From Labrys okinawensis (GTDB taxonomy: Bacteria > Pseudomonadota > Alphaproteobacteria > Rhizobiales > Labraceae): DNA of 64,000 nt. Position 1 is the first letter of the stretch; the number at the start of each line of letters is the position of its first letter. Positions 1-8,625 of the stretch are shown here, in pieces. The DNA is taken from contig NZ_PUEJ01000011.1 in the NCBI RefSeq assembly GCF_002982075.1, forward strand, positions 124,001 to 188,000, given 5' to 3'. A program made the position numbers and the translations under genes. The notes under the pieces were generated by a model, which saw only the letters and a list, made by a program, of their open reading frames with translations, did no database searches and was not told the origin of the DNA.

Positions 1-279
1 GCCGGTGTCGTCTCGGTCGCCTTCCTCAACGGGGCGACCGGCGGTTCGGGCGACATGCTGCTGCCGGTGGTGGCGACCGCCTTTCTCGGCTTCATGTTTT
101 CGCGCCGGCTGGTGCCGACCATCCCCGGCACGCTGCTCGCCGCAGTCTTCCTGGGCGCGCTCACCAACGGATTCCAGCTCCTCCATGTCTCGACCTACTG
201 GGTCAACGGCATCGAGGGTGTGCTGATCCTGGCCGTCGTCGCCGCTACCGCCAATCTCGCAGGCAGGAGGGCGTCATGA
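1..279 (+). CDS. Sugar ABC transporter permease, C-terminal part (cut by window edge)
   Basis: Open from the first base in frame 1 and ending at a TGA at 277-279, so only the last 92 residues are visible. Two hydrophobic segments and a final WVNGIEGVLIL segment match the C-terminus of ribose-type (RbsC family) inner-membrane permeases. The stop overlaps the ATG of the next permease (ATGA), so the two are translationally coupled and probably form a heterodimeric channel. The matching ATPase and binding protein would lie upstream of the window. The substrate cannot be told. Confidence 0.85.
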   Translation, partial: AGVVSVAFLNGATGGSGDMLLPVVATAFLGFMFSRRLVPTIPGTLLAAVFLGALTNGFQLLHVSTYWVNGIEGVLILAVVAATANLAGRRAS

Positions 280-1256
280 GCACCGTTGGGGCCGAAGGGC
301 CGCGCACCCGGCCGGCAGCGGAGCTGCTGCGCTTCGGCATTCCGCTGGCGCTCGTGCTGGTGGTAGCCGTCTTCTCCGCATTGGCGCCGGGCTTTCTGAC
401 GCTCGCCAACATCACCGGCGTGCTGGTCAACAATGTCGCCTTGACGGCCATCGTCGCCATCGCCATGACCCTGACGGTGGCCTCGGGCGGCACGGATCTG
501 TCGGTGGGTACGGCGGTGGATCTCGGCAGCCTCGCTTTCGTCTCGGCGGTGTCCGCGGGTCAGCCGGTAACGCTGGCCTGCCTCTATGGCGTGGGCGCGG
601 GCATCGGCACCGGGCTCTTCAACGCCGTCCTGATCGCGCGCCTGTCGATCACGCCGTTCCTGGCGACCCTCGGCACGCTCTTCATCGGCCACAGCCTGCA
701 GCAGCTCACCACCGATGGCGGCAATCCCGCCTATGTGCCGGCCGGCAGCATACCGCCCGCGCTGGCCTTCATCGGCCACGGCACCCTCCTCGGCGTGCCG
801 GTCTCGCTGCTCCTCGTTGCGGTGCTGGCGCTCGGCGCCTGGCTCCTCCTGGAGAAATCGAGCTTCGGCCGCACGGTCCTCGCCGTCGGCACCCAGGAGG
901 AGGTCGCGCGCTATTCCGGCTTGCCGGTCCGGCGGATCCTGGCGATCGTCTACATCCTGTCCGGGGCCGTCGCCGCCGTGACGGGCATCCTGCTCTCCTC
1001 CAACGTCAACGCCTATGTGCCCTATTCGGGCAATGCCTATCTGCTCAACGCCATCGGCGCGGCCTTCATCGGCACCTCGCTCAGCCGTACCCGGCGCGCC
1101 AGCATTGCCGGCACGATCCTCGGCGTGCTCCTGTTCGGCTTCGTCTCCAACGGCCTGCTCCTGATCGGCTGGAACTTCTACTGGCAGCAGGTCGGTGCGG
1201 GCGTCCTGATCTTCCTTGCTCTACTGCTGGCCTTTGCCGGGCGGCGCGAGAATTGA
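276..1256 (+). CDS. Ribose-type sugar ABC transporter permease
   Basis: 326 residues, the normal length of the RbsC/BPD_transp_2 family, with about eight to ten hydrophobic segments. The family signature appears as GGTDLSVG at residues 71-78, in the cytoplasmic stretch that contacts the ATPase. The ATG at 276 has a good ribosome site (GGAGGG) and overlaps the stop of the preceding permease. It is the last gene of an importer operon that runs in from the left edge. Family call is firm; substrate unknown. Confidence 0.93.
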   Translation: MSTVGAEGPRTRPAAELLRFGIPLALVLVVAVFSALAPGFLTLANITGVLVNNVALTAIVAIAMTLTVASGGTDLSVGTAVDLGSLAFVSAVSAGQPVTLACLYGVGAGIGTGLFNAVLIARLSITPFLATLGTLFIGHSLQQLTTDGGNPAYVPAGSIPPALAFIGHGTLLGVPVSLLLVAVLALGAWLLLEKSSFGRTVLAVGTQEEVARYSGLPVRRILAIVYILSGAVAAVTGILLSSNVNAYVPYSGNAYLLNAIGAAFIGTSLSRTRRASIAGTILGVLLFGFVSNGLLLIGWNFYWQQVGAGVLIFLALLLAFAGRREN

Positions 1257-1327
1257 AAGGGCATGTGAGGGCCAGGCACGCTCCGGCAGGTGGATGTCGC
1301 CATGGCCTGGGCTAAACCCAATGGGCT

Positions 1328-1567
1328 TCAACCTTGCCGGAACGGTCCGGGTCCTGCTTGCCGCAAGTGCAGCCCGTTCAGCGCAAGCCAGCGCTCGACC
1401 TCGAGAGCCGTGACGTGCCCGATGCCGCGTTCGGCCAGTAATTCGTCCCAGGAATAGGCCGTTGCAATCGTCGTCAGGTTGCGGGCGCGCTGCGCCAGCG
1501 TGCGTCCGCCCTTATGGGCATGGCGTCCCTGCAGGAGCTGATCCAGAGCCCGGCGCTTCAAACGCAT
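1328..1567 (-). CDS. Small conserved-looking hypothetical protein (79 aa)
   Basis: I do not recognise a family. The ATG at 1567 follows a good ribosome site (AAGGGGA), which argues that the frame is real. The product is basic at the N-terminus and ends in a helical segment (SWDELLAERGIGHVTALEVE) that could be a small helix-turn-helix-like fold. It lies downstream of the DUF3088 gene on the same strand, 91 bp away, and may share its transcript. Being antisense to nothing else supports it weakly. Function unknown. Confidence 0.5.
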   Translation of the reverse strand: MRLKRRALDQLLQGRHAHKGGRTLAQRARNLTTIATAYSWDELLAERGIGHVTALEVERWLALNGLHLRQAGPGPFRQG

Positions 1568-1658
1568 GGCCGTGTTCCCCTTGTGAAAACGTCATTTCTG
1601 GAGCCGGGTCCGCCCTGATGAAAACGCCCCCGCTCTCCCTCCTTGCTCCGGCTCGTCG

Positions 1659-2009
1659 TCAGCCATGCAGGCGCGGAAAGCCATGCCGCTCGGCCAGAAG
1701 TTCGAGAATGCGCCGGGTCGGCTTGACGAAGGCGACATCACCGAAGCGCTCCGCATCCTCGGGAATCGGCCCTTGCCCCAGCACCAGCGCCGGCAGCGAC
1801 TGGTTGGCCTCGCCCAGTTCGGCAATCACCGCCCGGCGTGGCCGGGCGAAGGGCACGCGCTCGATGTCGAGACGACCGGCAAGTTCCGGAGAACTCACCA
1901 GCAGCCCTTCGATCTGGTTGCTGTGCGGGCAGACGAAATGCTGGCCCGGATGATTGGGTTCCTCGAATCCGGCTTCGAGCAGGAAGAGCTTGTCGCGGCT
2001 GCGGCTCAT
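1659..2009 (-). CDS. DUF3088 domain-containing protein
   Basis: 116 residues matching the DUF3088 family: an N-terminal KLFLLEAGF strand, then a Pro-Gly segment, a mid segment RLDIERVPFARPR and the conserved GEANQSLPALVL strand. The layout (strand, CPHS motif with cysteine, strand-helix repeats) suggests a small thioredoxin-like fold, but no catalytic CxxC pair is present. ATG at 2009 has an AGGAG site. It starts 14 bp after the stop of the binding-protein gene upstream on the same strand, so the two are co-transcribed. Function unknown. Confidence 0.75.
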   Translation of the reverse strand: MSRSRDKLFLLEAGFEEPNHPGQHFVCPHSNQIEGLLVSSPELAGRLDIERVPFARPRRAVIAELGEANQSLPALVLGQGPIPEDAERFGDVAFVKPTRRILELLAERHGFPRLHG

Positions 2010-2023
2010 CTTCGGGTCTCCTG

Positions 2024-3628
2024 TCAGTTCGTATCGGCGCGCACGGCAGCCGGATGTTTCTCGACGCGATCGTAGAACACGTCCCCCTGGGTATTCTGGA
2101 AATAGCCGGTAACGCCCTTGGCGAGCACGACCTGGTCGCTGTCCTGCAGGATCACGACATAGGGCGAGCTCTTCTGGAGCTTGCGCTGCAGCGACTGGTA
2201 GAGGGCGATGCGCCTCGCCGGATCGCGTTCCCGGACGGCTGCGGACGTCTCGTCGCTGAGTTCAGGGATGATCCAGCCGGCCTGCTTGGCGATGGTGTTG
2301 CGCTTGTTGTCGCGGTTGACCGCGAAGGCGCTGGCGTTGGAATGCGGGTCGAAATAATCCGGCCCCCAATAGCGCAGCGTCACCTCATACTGGCCGGATC
2401 GTGCCTTGGCGAAGATCTCGCTGCTCACGCCCGGTTGGATGTCGAGCGTGAGCCCGGCCTGGCCGAATGTCTGCTGCAGGGACTGGGCGATGGTGAGGAA
2501 GAGCGGTTCATTGAAGACGGGGAAACGGATCCTCGTCGGGCCGATGCCGGCATCGGTCAGGATCTTCCGGGCCTTGGCGACATCGAGCTTGTAGGGGGTA
2601 TCGCTCAGGGCCCCCGGGAATCCGGCGGGCAGGAAGGCCTGGTGCACGCGATATTGCCCGCGCAGCAGGTTCCGGGCGATGCCCTCATAGTCGACGAGAT
2701 AGCGAGTGGCCTCCCAGAAGGCGGGATTGCCGAGGGTCGGATTGGCCTTGGTGTTAATCAGAAGATATTCGAGCCGTGCCGAGGGCGTCGCATAGAGGCT
2801 GACCTGGCTCTTGTCCCTGAGCGTCTCGATCTGGTCCGTGCCGAGACCCCGGGCGATATCGGCATCACCCTGTTCGACCAGCAGGCGGCGGGCTGCCGGA
2901 TCGGGCACATTGCGGAAAATGAGCCCCTGCAGCTTGGGGGCGCCGCCGGGCGAGGTGGGGTTGGCGTCCAGCATCAGTGCCTCATGCGCCGTATAGGCGC
3001 TGATCTTGAAGGCGCCGCTGCCGGCCGAGTGCGACTTCAGCCAGCCATTGCCGAAATCGCCATTACTGGCTTGCGGTGCGAGCACGGTCTCGTCGAGGAT
3101 CGAAGCGACGTTGGCTGTGAGGATGGCCAGCACGAAGGACGGGCCGACATCGGCCTGCCAGCTCAGCCTGACCCTGCCGTCGTCGATCTTGCCGATGGCG
3201 GCGTCGACATTGTCGGCGGTCCAGCCGAGTTCGTTCAGGATGAAGGCCGGCGCCTTGTTGAGCTTCACCGCGCGGGTGAGGGAAAAGATCACATCCTCCG
3301 GCCGGACGGGATTGCCCGAGGCGAATCTGGCGTCCTTGGCCAGTGTAAAGGTCAGGCTCTTGCCGTCGGCACCCGCTTCCCAGCTCGAGGCCAGCGCCGG
3401 CTTGATCGCGGCGCTCTCGTCGCGATCGGCCTGTACGAGGCGTTGATAAAGCGCGTTGGCCACCTGCCCCGTCGTCGACTCGAAGGCCTCCGCCGGATCG
3501 AAGCTGGCGACGTCGTCGATGGACTGCGCCACCACGGCAATTCCAGGCGGCGTTTCCGACCATGCCCCAGGCGCCTGCAGCGCGAAGATCAGTGCCGTAA
3601 AGCCGAGAAGTCCGATCTTGTGTCGCAT
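2024..3628 (-). CDS. ABC transporter substrate-binding protein, peptide/nickel type (family 5)
   Basis: A 534-residue extracytoplasmic binding protein of the DppA/OppA fold, the family that captures peptides, glutathione and similar solutes. A signal peptide runs over residues 1-24 (cut near AWS-E). Internal hallmarks are the VRPEDVIFSLTRAV segment near residue 100 and the C-terminal WGPDYFDPHSNA segment. An upstream in-frame TTG at 3649 exists, but ATG 3628 has the better ribosome site (GGAG, 9 bp upstream). No permease or ATPase is adjacent, so it is an orphan binding protein. Its place in a sulfur block suggests glutathione or a sulfur-bearing peptide as ligand, which is inference. Confidence 0.9.
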   Translation of the reverse strand: MRHKIGLLGFTALIFALQAPGAWSETPPGIAVVAQSIDDVASFDPAEAFESTTGQVANALYQRLVQADRDESAAIKPALASSWEAGADGKSLTFTLAKDARFASGNPVRPEDVIFSLTRAVKLNKAPAFILNELGWTADNVDAAIGKIDDGRVRLSWQADVGPSFVLAILTANVASILDETVLAPQASNGDFGNGWLKSHSAGSGAFKISAYTAHEALMLDANPTSPGGAPKLQGLIFRNVPDPAARRLLVEQGDADIARGLGTDQIETLRDKSQVSLYATPSARLEYLLINTKANPTLGNPAFWEATRYLVDYEGIARNLLRGQYRVHQAFLPAGFPGALSDTPYKLDVAKARKILTDAGIGPTRIRFPVFNEPLFLTIAQSLQQTFGQAGLTLDIQPGVSSEIFAKARSGQYEVTLRYWGPDYFDPHSNASAFAVNRDNKRNTIAKQAGWIIPELSDETSAAVRERDPARRIALYQSLQRKLQKSSPYVVILQDSDQVVLAKGVTGYFQNTQGDVFYDRVEKHPAAVRADTN

Positions 3629-3645
3629 GCGGCCTGCTCCGAATT

Positions 3646-4149
3646 TCAAGGAAAGAGGCGTTGCGCGCCGGTCCGGGTCTTGATGCGCTGGCTGGCATGC
3701 GCATTGGGCAAGAGGCCGTATTCCCTGTTGTTGACCAGCTCGTTCTCCTGCTTCTCCTTCACCTTCTCGATGAGGAGCCGCAGCTGTTCCTGGATCTGGT
3801 CGTAGGGGTGGGAGTAGAGGTCGGAGACGCGGGTCTGCACGTCGAGCACGGTGGTGACGGCATTGAGCGAATATTCGCGGGGCGCCTCCTCATAGTCGAC
3901 GAAGGTCTCCGGCAGATCCGGATCCTGGTCGCGGCGGGGAGAGCACTCGACCTCGGCGCTGATGTCGCCCTGATCTTCCTTGACCCGGTTCAGGCGGTAG
4001 ATGCCGGCCTCGACGGGCGTCCAGGGCAGGAAGGATACCAGCCAGCGCGGCGTGATGCCGGACCACTGGGCCCTTGTCTTGGTGGCATTGGCAAGCTGCC
4101 TTGCCGCCGCCTCGTTCAATGTCCGGCGGACGGCAGGTTCGTCGGCCAT
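3646..4149 (-). pseudogene. Family 2A encapsulin shell protein (SrpI-like), truncated to the N-terminal half
   Basis: The 167-residue product matches the first half of family 2A encapsulins: AARQLANATKT near the start, ITPRWL, WTPVEAGIYRLN, LPETFVDY, the long helix SDLYSHPYDQIQEQLRLLIE and NNREYGLL. Family members are about 300 residues long; here the frame leaves the family after RIKTRTGA and stops four codons later, right at the start of the next gene (binding protein, ATG 3628). The second half is not present in any frame nearby, so most of the HK97-like core and the A-domain is missing and a shell is unlikely to form. ATG 4149 keeps a GAGGAG site. In known systems this shell packs a cysteine desulfurase; none is in the window, but serine acetyltransferase and cysteine synthase, common partners, are next door. 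Confidence 0.85.
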
Positions 4150-4313
4150 GCGGTGCTCCTCATCTGGTTCATGCTGCGGAAAGAAGTCTTGATTCGACGT
4201 ATATCCAGCGCGGCGGAGCCCCGGACAAATGCCCTAACAACCGATATGCCGCGTGGCTTCGGCAAACATCGTGGGCAAGATGTGAAATAGGCTTCAACCC
4301 CGCCATTCCCTGC

Positions 4314-4718
4314 CTATTCTCCAGCCACGCTGGCGATGAGGGGATCTTTCTCCCTCGGCGCCATCCCAAAGGGCCGCTGGGCGTCCCGGTAGAAGTCGAG
4401 GGCCTTGTCGATGAGCCCGCTGGAACAATGGAAGCGGTCCGACAGGATGAGGATGGCCTGATCGCGGGTGAAACCATCTCCGCGCAAGGCGTCGAAGGCC
4501 TCGCCGATATCGAGCCATTGCGCCGGCGGCCGGCGGTTGCGGCGGCTGCGATCGGGCTTGGCCGGATCGAGCAGTTCGGCGACCAGGCTGAGGAATTGTG
4601 GCGAGGCATAGGCTTCGCGCAGCCATGTGCCTGCCTGCTGCTTGGCGGCGATGACGCGTCCCTGGTCGATCAACCTGCGCAGATAGGCCGTGCGCGGGCA
4701 ATAACGCGCCTTAGCCAC
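4314..4718 (-). CDS. Hypothetical protein, helical, next to encapsulin remnant
   Basis: Start chosen at GTG 4718 because GGAGG sits six bases upstream; longer versions would be only arginine-rich noise. The 134-residue product is basic and helical, with a clear patterned segment WLDIGEAFDALRGDGFTRDQAI followed by SDRFHCSSGLIDKALDFYRDA. No family recognised. It is divergent from the serine acetyltransferase gene, sharing the 4719-4984 promoter region that carries the sulfur-regulon motif, and it precedes the encapsulin remnant by 164 bp on the same strand. A role in sulfur storage or cysteine metabolism is possible by context only. Confidence 0.6.
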   Translation of the reverse strand: MAKARYCPRTAYLRRLIDQGRVIAAKQQAGTWLREAYASPQFLSLVAELLDPAKPDRSRRNRRPPAQWLDIGEAFDALRGDGFTRDQAILILSDRFHCSSGLIDKALDFYRDAQRPFGMAPREKDPLIASVAGE

Positions 4719-4847
4719 GGCCAGCCTCCGTCTCCGCCGCGGGGCCGGCTGACCCGCGATCGGGGCTGGAGCAGGTCGACGGCGGCGGAGCAAAGGCAGG
4801 CGTCATGGGGCTTTCCGTGAGATGGGTGCAATCTTGAGAATCCAGCT

Positions 4848-4890
4848 TTGATTGAAATTTACAATTTGTCTATAGAAATAGTAGACAATA
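4848..4890 (+). promoter_or_regulatory. Predicted promoter with overlapping operator (sulfur motif, site 1)
   Basis: TTGATT (4848-4853) and TATAGA (4871-4876) are separated by 17 bp, a good sigma-70 pair pointing at the serine acetyltransferase gene. An inverted repeat TTGTCTA-N9-TAGACAA (4866-4888) covers the -10 box, as expected for a repressor site. Its core TATAGAAATAGTAG recurs exactly at 15824-15837 (other strand) and in variant form at 11490-11504. The binding protein is not identified. Confidence 0.6.
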
Positions 4891-4984
4891 AAACTAAGAG
4901 CGGTGAAGGTGATGAAGGGTGGCCTATCCGCCGCCTGTTCGCCCCTGCCGCCTCGTCGCAGAACGCTCCAGGAAAGGGCCTGCC

Positions 4985-5947
<963 letters not shown>

Positions 5948-5990
5948 CGATGCTGCCGACGACCACTGAATGTTGGCCGATAATGGTTCT

Positions 5991-6020
5991 CGTCATTGCG
6001 AGCGCAGCGAAGCAATGACG
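5991..6020. repeat. Short palindromic intergenic repeat, copy 1
   Basis: A 30-bp near-palindrome with CGTCATTGC and GCAATGACG arms round a GAGCGCAGCGAA centre, lying between the convergent cysE and cysK genes. A second copy is at 45737-45766. Repeats of this sequence type are widespread between genes in Rhizobiales; here it may also act as a bidirectional transcription stop. Confidence 0.75.
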
Positions 6021-6061
6021 CTGCGTGTCAATTCCATGGCCTTCTCATAATCTCAACTCAA

Positions 6062-7093
6062 CTACGCCGCTGGTCCCGGCCCCTCAACCCCCGGCGCTGT
6101 CTCGAGCGGCCACCAGGTCGAGGCGAGATAGCGCTCGCCTGTGTCCGGCAGGATGGCGACGATGATCTTGCCGGCGTTCTCCGCCCGCGCCGCCAATTGG
6201 GTGGCGGCCCAGAGCACGGCGCCCGAGGAGGTGCCCGCGAAGACGCCTTCTTCCGCCACCAGTTCCAATGCCGTCCGCCGGGCCTGCGCCGTGCTCAGCG
6301 CGATGATCTCGTCGGCGATCCCCGTGTCGACATTCTTCGGAAGCTGCTCGGGCGGAACCTCGCTCACCTTGTGCACGCCATCGATCTCGTCGGGATAGGG
6401 GTTCTCCTCGGTCGGAATGGATCCCTCCGCCGGCTCGGCGATCACCACCTTCAGGCCCGGTTTCTTCGATTTGAGGAAGCGTCCGGCGCCGGCCGTGGTG
6501 CCGCCGGTGCCGACGCCGCCGACCAGAATGTCGACCGTGCCGGCAGTGTCGCGCCAGATCTCGGGGCCTGTCGTCTCGAAATGGGCCCGCGGATTGGCGG
6601 GATTGGCAAGCTGGTCGGCGAAGAAGGCCAAGGGATTTTCCTCGCGGATGCGCTGCGTGATCTTGTCGATCGCCTCCGGATCGAGAAAGAACGCATTCTT
6701 TACCGTGACGATCTCCGCCCCGTAGAGGCGCAGCAGCTTGACCTTGTCCTGGCTGATATTGTCGCTGACATAGAACTTGGCCCGGTACCCGCGCGAGGCG
6801 GCCACCGCGGCAAGGCCGATGCCGGTGTTGCCGCTGGTCACGTCGACGATGAGATCGCCCCGCTTCAGGCGGCCGGCCGCTTCGGCCTCGGCGATGATGG
6901 CCCAGGCCGCCCGGTCCTTGATGCTGCCGGCGGGATTGAAGAACTCGATCTTGGCGACGATCCGCCCGAACAAATTGCGGTTGCGGGCGTAGTTGTGCAG
7001 CTCGAGCAGCGGGGTATTGCCGATCAGGTCGGTGAGGTTGTCGTGGATGCGGCCGGGCTTGGCCGCGGCGGTGCGGAGAGTGCCGGAATTCAT
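6062..7093 (-). CDS. cysK: Cysteine synthase (O-acetylserine sulfhydrylase)
   Basis: PLP enzyme joining O-acetylserine and sulfide (or another thiol) to give cysteine. In the 343-residue product IGNTPLLEL is at 24-32, the PLP lysine is K59 in FFNPAGSIKDRA, the substrate loop TSGNTGIG is at 86-93, and a glycine-rich phosphate loop GTGGTTAG follows. It has about 15 extra N-terminal residues. It is convergent with the serine acetyltransferase gene and lies 60 bp downstream of a luciferase-type monooxygenase gene on the same strand. CysM or cystathionine beta-synthase-like activity cannot be excluded, but the motif set favours CysK. Confidence 0.92.
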   Translation of the reverse strand: MNSGTLRTAAAKPGRIHDNLTDLIGNTPLLELHNYARNRNLFGRIVAKIEFFNPAGSIKDRAAWAIIAEAEAAGRLKRGDLIVDVTSGNTGIGLAAVAASRGYRAKFYVSDNISQDKVKLLRLYGAEIVTVKNAFFLDPEAIDKITQRIREENPLAFFADQLANPANPRAHFETTGPEIWRDTAGTVDILVGGVGTGGTTAGAGRFLKSKKPGLKVVIAEPAEGSIPTEENPYPDEIDGVHKVSEVPPEQLPKNVDTGIADEIIALSTAQARRTALELVAEEGVFAGTSSGAVLWAATQLAARAENAGKIIVAILPDTGERYLASTWWPLETAPGVEGPGPAA

Positions 7094-7124
7094 GTCAGGT
7101 CTCGACTGTCTTGGTAGGGGCCTT

Positions 7125-7230
7125 GGAGCGGACTTCCAGTCCGCATCGTCCTTTCACAAGTGCGGGCCGCGGGCTGAAGAGGAAGCGGATATCGCGACAG
7201 GCGAGCCTGTCGCTGAGAAGTCCGCGCTCC
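7125..7230. repeat. Composite inverted-repeat element overlapping the end of a monooxygenase gene
   Basis: Contains GCGGACT-TCC-AGTCCGC (7128-7144), CGACAGGC-GA-GCCTGTCG (7195-7212) and outer arms GGAGCGGACTTC / GAAGTCCGCGCTCC. The nested palindromes are typical of a REP-like mobile intergenic element. The right part encodes the last 25 or so residues of the monooxygenase at 7154-8233. Confidence 0.65.
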
Positions 7231-8233
7231 CAGTTCCCCAGCCAAGTTCGGGCGCGATATGACGGATGAAATCGGTGAGAATCTGCTCGTAATCGTGCTG
7301 GTCGAAGGCATAGGGCAGCTCCAGCCGGAACTCGCTTATGCCGGCGAGCACCGGATCGGCGGCGAGGCGCTCCAGGATCTGCTCGGAGGGGCCGACGAGA
7401 TCGGCGGCATAGAGCGTGCGTCGGGGACCGTTGGGCGCCAGCGTGCGGGCCTGCCGGCTGGCGGCATAATCGGCATAGCGTTGCCGCGTCGCCCGATCGG
7501 CGCTGTCATAGGGCACGATGACGCGGCCGAGGGCAACGCGAGGCAGCGCCGAAGCCTTCCGATAGGTTTCGAGCTGGCGCGCCTGGGCTTCGAAGAAATC
7601 GTCGGTGCCCTCGCCCGTGGTGACATTGCCCATCAGCAGATTGAAGCCGCTGCGGCCGGCCCATTCAGCCGAGCGCAGCGAGCCGCCGCCATACCACAGG
7701 CGCTCCACCAGCCCCTTGGCGTAGGGCTGCAGGCGGGGCCGGATGCGCCCGCCGGGAATGTCGATCAGGCTGTCGGGCGCGCCGAGATAATGACCTCGCA
7801 GATTGTCCGCCAGCCGCTGCACCCTTGCATGGGAGAAGTCATGGCCGCGCCACTCGCCGTCGAAGACCAGGGGTGCCAGCAATTCGGCATGCGGCGGCGT
7901 ACCGGCACTGAGGCCGACATTGAGGCGCCCGCGCGAGAGCACGTCCACGGTGGCAAGATCCTCGGCCAGGCGATAGGGGCTCTCATACCCCATCGGGATC
8001 ACCGCGGTGCCGAGCTGGATATGGCGGGTGCGCTGGCTCGCCGCCGCCAGGAAGACCGCCGCGGCGGAGACGCCCGGTTCCAGGTGGCGCTGGCGCACCC
8101 AGGCGCTGTCATAGCCGAGGCTCTCGCCGAGCTCGAACAACTGCAGCGTACGCTCCAGCCCGCCCGCCGGATCATCGTCCGGGTAGCTCCCCGGTGACAG
8201 GAAGCCGACATGGCTGACGAGGGGAGAAGGCAT
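7154..8233 (-). CDS. LLM class flavin-dependent monooxygenase (luciferase-like)
   Basis: Uses reduced FMN and O2 to oxidise an organic substrate, in this setting probably a sulfur compound. ATG 8233 is chosen (site AAGGACAT) because the 17 codons before it are not typical. The TIM-barrel family pattern is seen: HVGFLSPGSYP at the N-terminus, LGYDSAWVRQRH, DLATVDVLSRGRLNVGLSAG, and FRLELPYAF near the end. The natural C-terminus seems to be around IAPELGW; the remaining residues are low-complexity Ser/Ala and come from the adjoining repeat element. No sulfur-motif copy was found upstream, so it may be read from its own promoter. Confidence 0.88.
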   Translation of the reverse strand: MPSPLVSHVGFLSPGSYPDDDPAGGLERTLQLFELGESLGYDSAWVRQRHLEPGVSAAAVFLAAASQRTRHIQLGTAVIPMGYESPYRLAEDLATVDVLSRGRLNVGLSAGTPPHAELLAPLVFDGEWRGHDFSHARVQRLADNLRGHYLGAPDSLIDIPGGRIRPRLQPYAKGLVERLWYGGGSLRSAEWAGRSGFNLLMGNVTTGEGTDDFFEAQARQLETYRKASALPRVALGRVIVPYDSADRATRQRYADYAASRQARTLAPNGPRRTLYAADLVGPSEQILERLAADPVLAGISEFRLELPYAFDQHDYEQILTDFIRHIAPELGWGTGSADFSATGSPVAISASSSARGPHL

Positions 8234-8302
8234 GAATGTCCTTATGTCCTTTTTGGCTTGCTGGATAGGCGGCGTGGGAATCAAGGCGAGAGAACCCTAT
8301 GC

Positions 8303-8470
8303 TGCCCCTCACCCTTACCCTCTCCCCGCAAGAGGCGGGGCGAGGGGGACGCAAGCGTTGTGGTCTCCCGTTTGGCCCTGCATCTCGCCCGACGGTTGGG
8401 CGAGATAGAATCGCTTTCGGTTTGAGCCGCTCCATCGAAGTCCCCCTCGCCCGCCTCATGCGGGGAGAGG
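8303..8470. repeat. GC-rich inverted repeat pair (intergenic)
   Basis: A CCCTCTCCCCGC / GCGGGGCGAGGGG hairpin at about 8310-8347, and a related CCCCCTCGCCCGC / GCGGGGAGAGG hairpin at 8442-8470, bracket 95 bp of unassigned DNA. This is a common bacterial intergenic palindrome type. With the next element it fills the 392-bp gap between the monooxygenase and binding-protein genes. Confidence 0.6.
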
Positions 8471-8472
8471 CT

Positions 8473-8574
8473 ATAGCGTTTTGCGATTAGACGGAGTCAC
8501 CAAGAATCGCAAAGACGCGTCAGAACAATGAGTTAGAGAAAATAAGCGTTCACGCTTGAACGCGCTTTGCTCTA
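8473..8574 (+). repeat. Dispersed repeat of about 100 bp, copy A
   Basis: Nearly the same sequence recurs in reverse orientation at 36203-36301. Shared blocks include ATAGCGTTTTGCGATT, AAGAATCGCAAAGACGCG and AATAAGCGTTCACGCTTGAA. Each copy can fold twice: TTGCGATT pairs with AATCGCAA, and AAGCGT-TC-ACGCTT is a small hairpin. No reading frame is conserved. Function unknown. Confidence 0.75.
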
Positions 8575-8625
8575 GGGGTGAGGGGCGGCGCGACGGTACT
8601 GACCTCATCCCATTGCGGCGACCCC

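Noticed and set aside
1838..3805. 655-residue plus-strand ORF opposite the binding-protein gene
   Set aside because: It is the antisense shadow of the family 5 binding protein and DUF3088 genes, which have family motifs, a signal peptide and ribosome sites; the long open frame is a result of GC-rich codon bias.
8303..8574. CRISPR array or mobile element in the repeat-rich gap
   Set aside because: Repeats are inverted and non-periodic with no spacers, and no transposase or terminal target duplication is visible.
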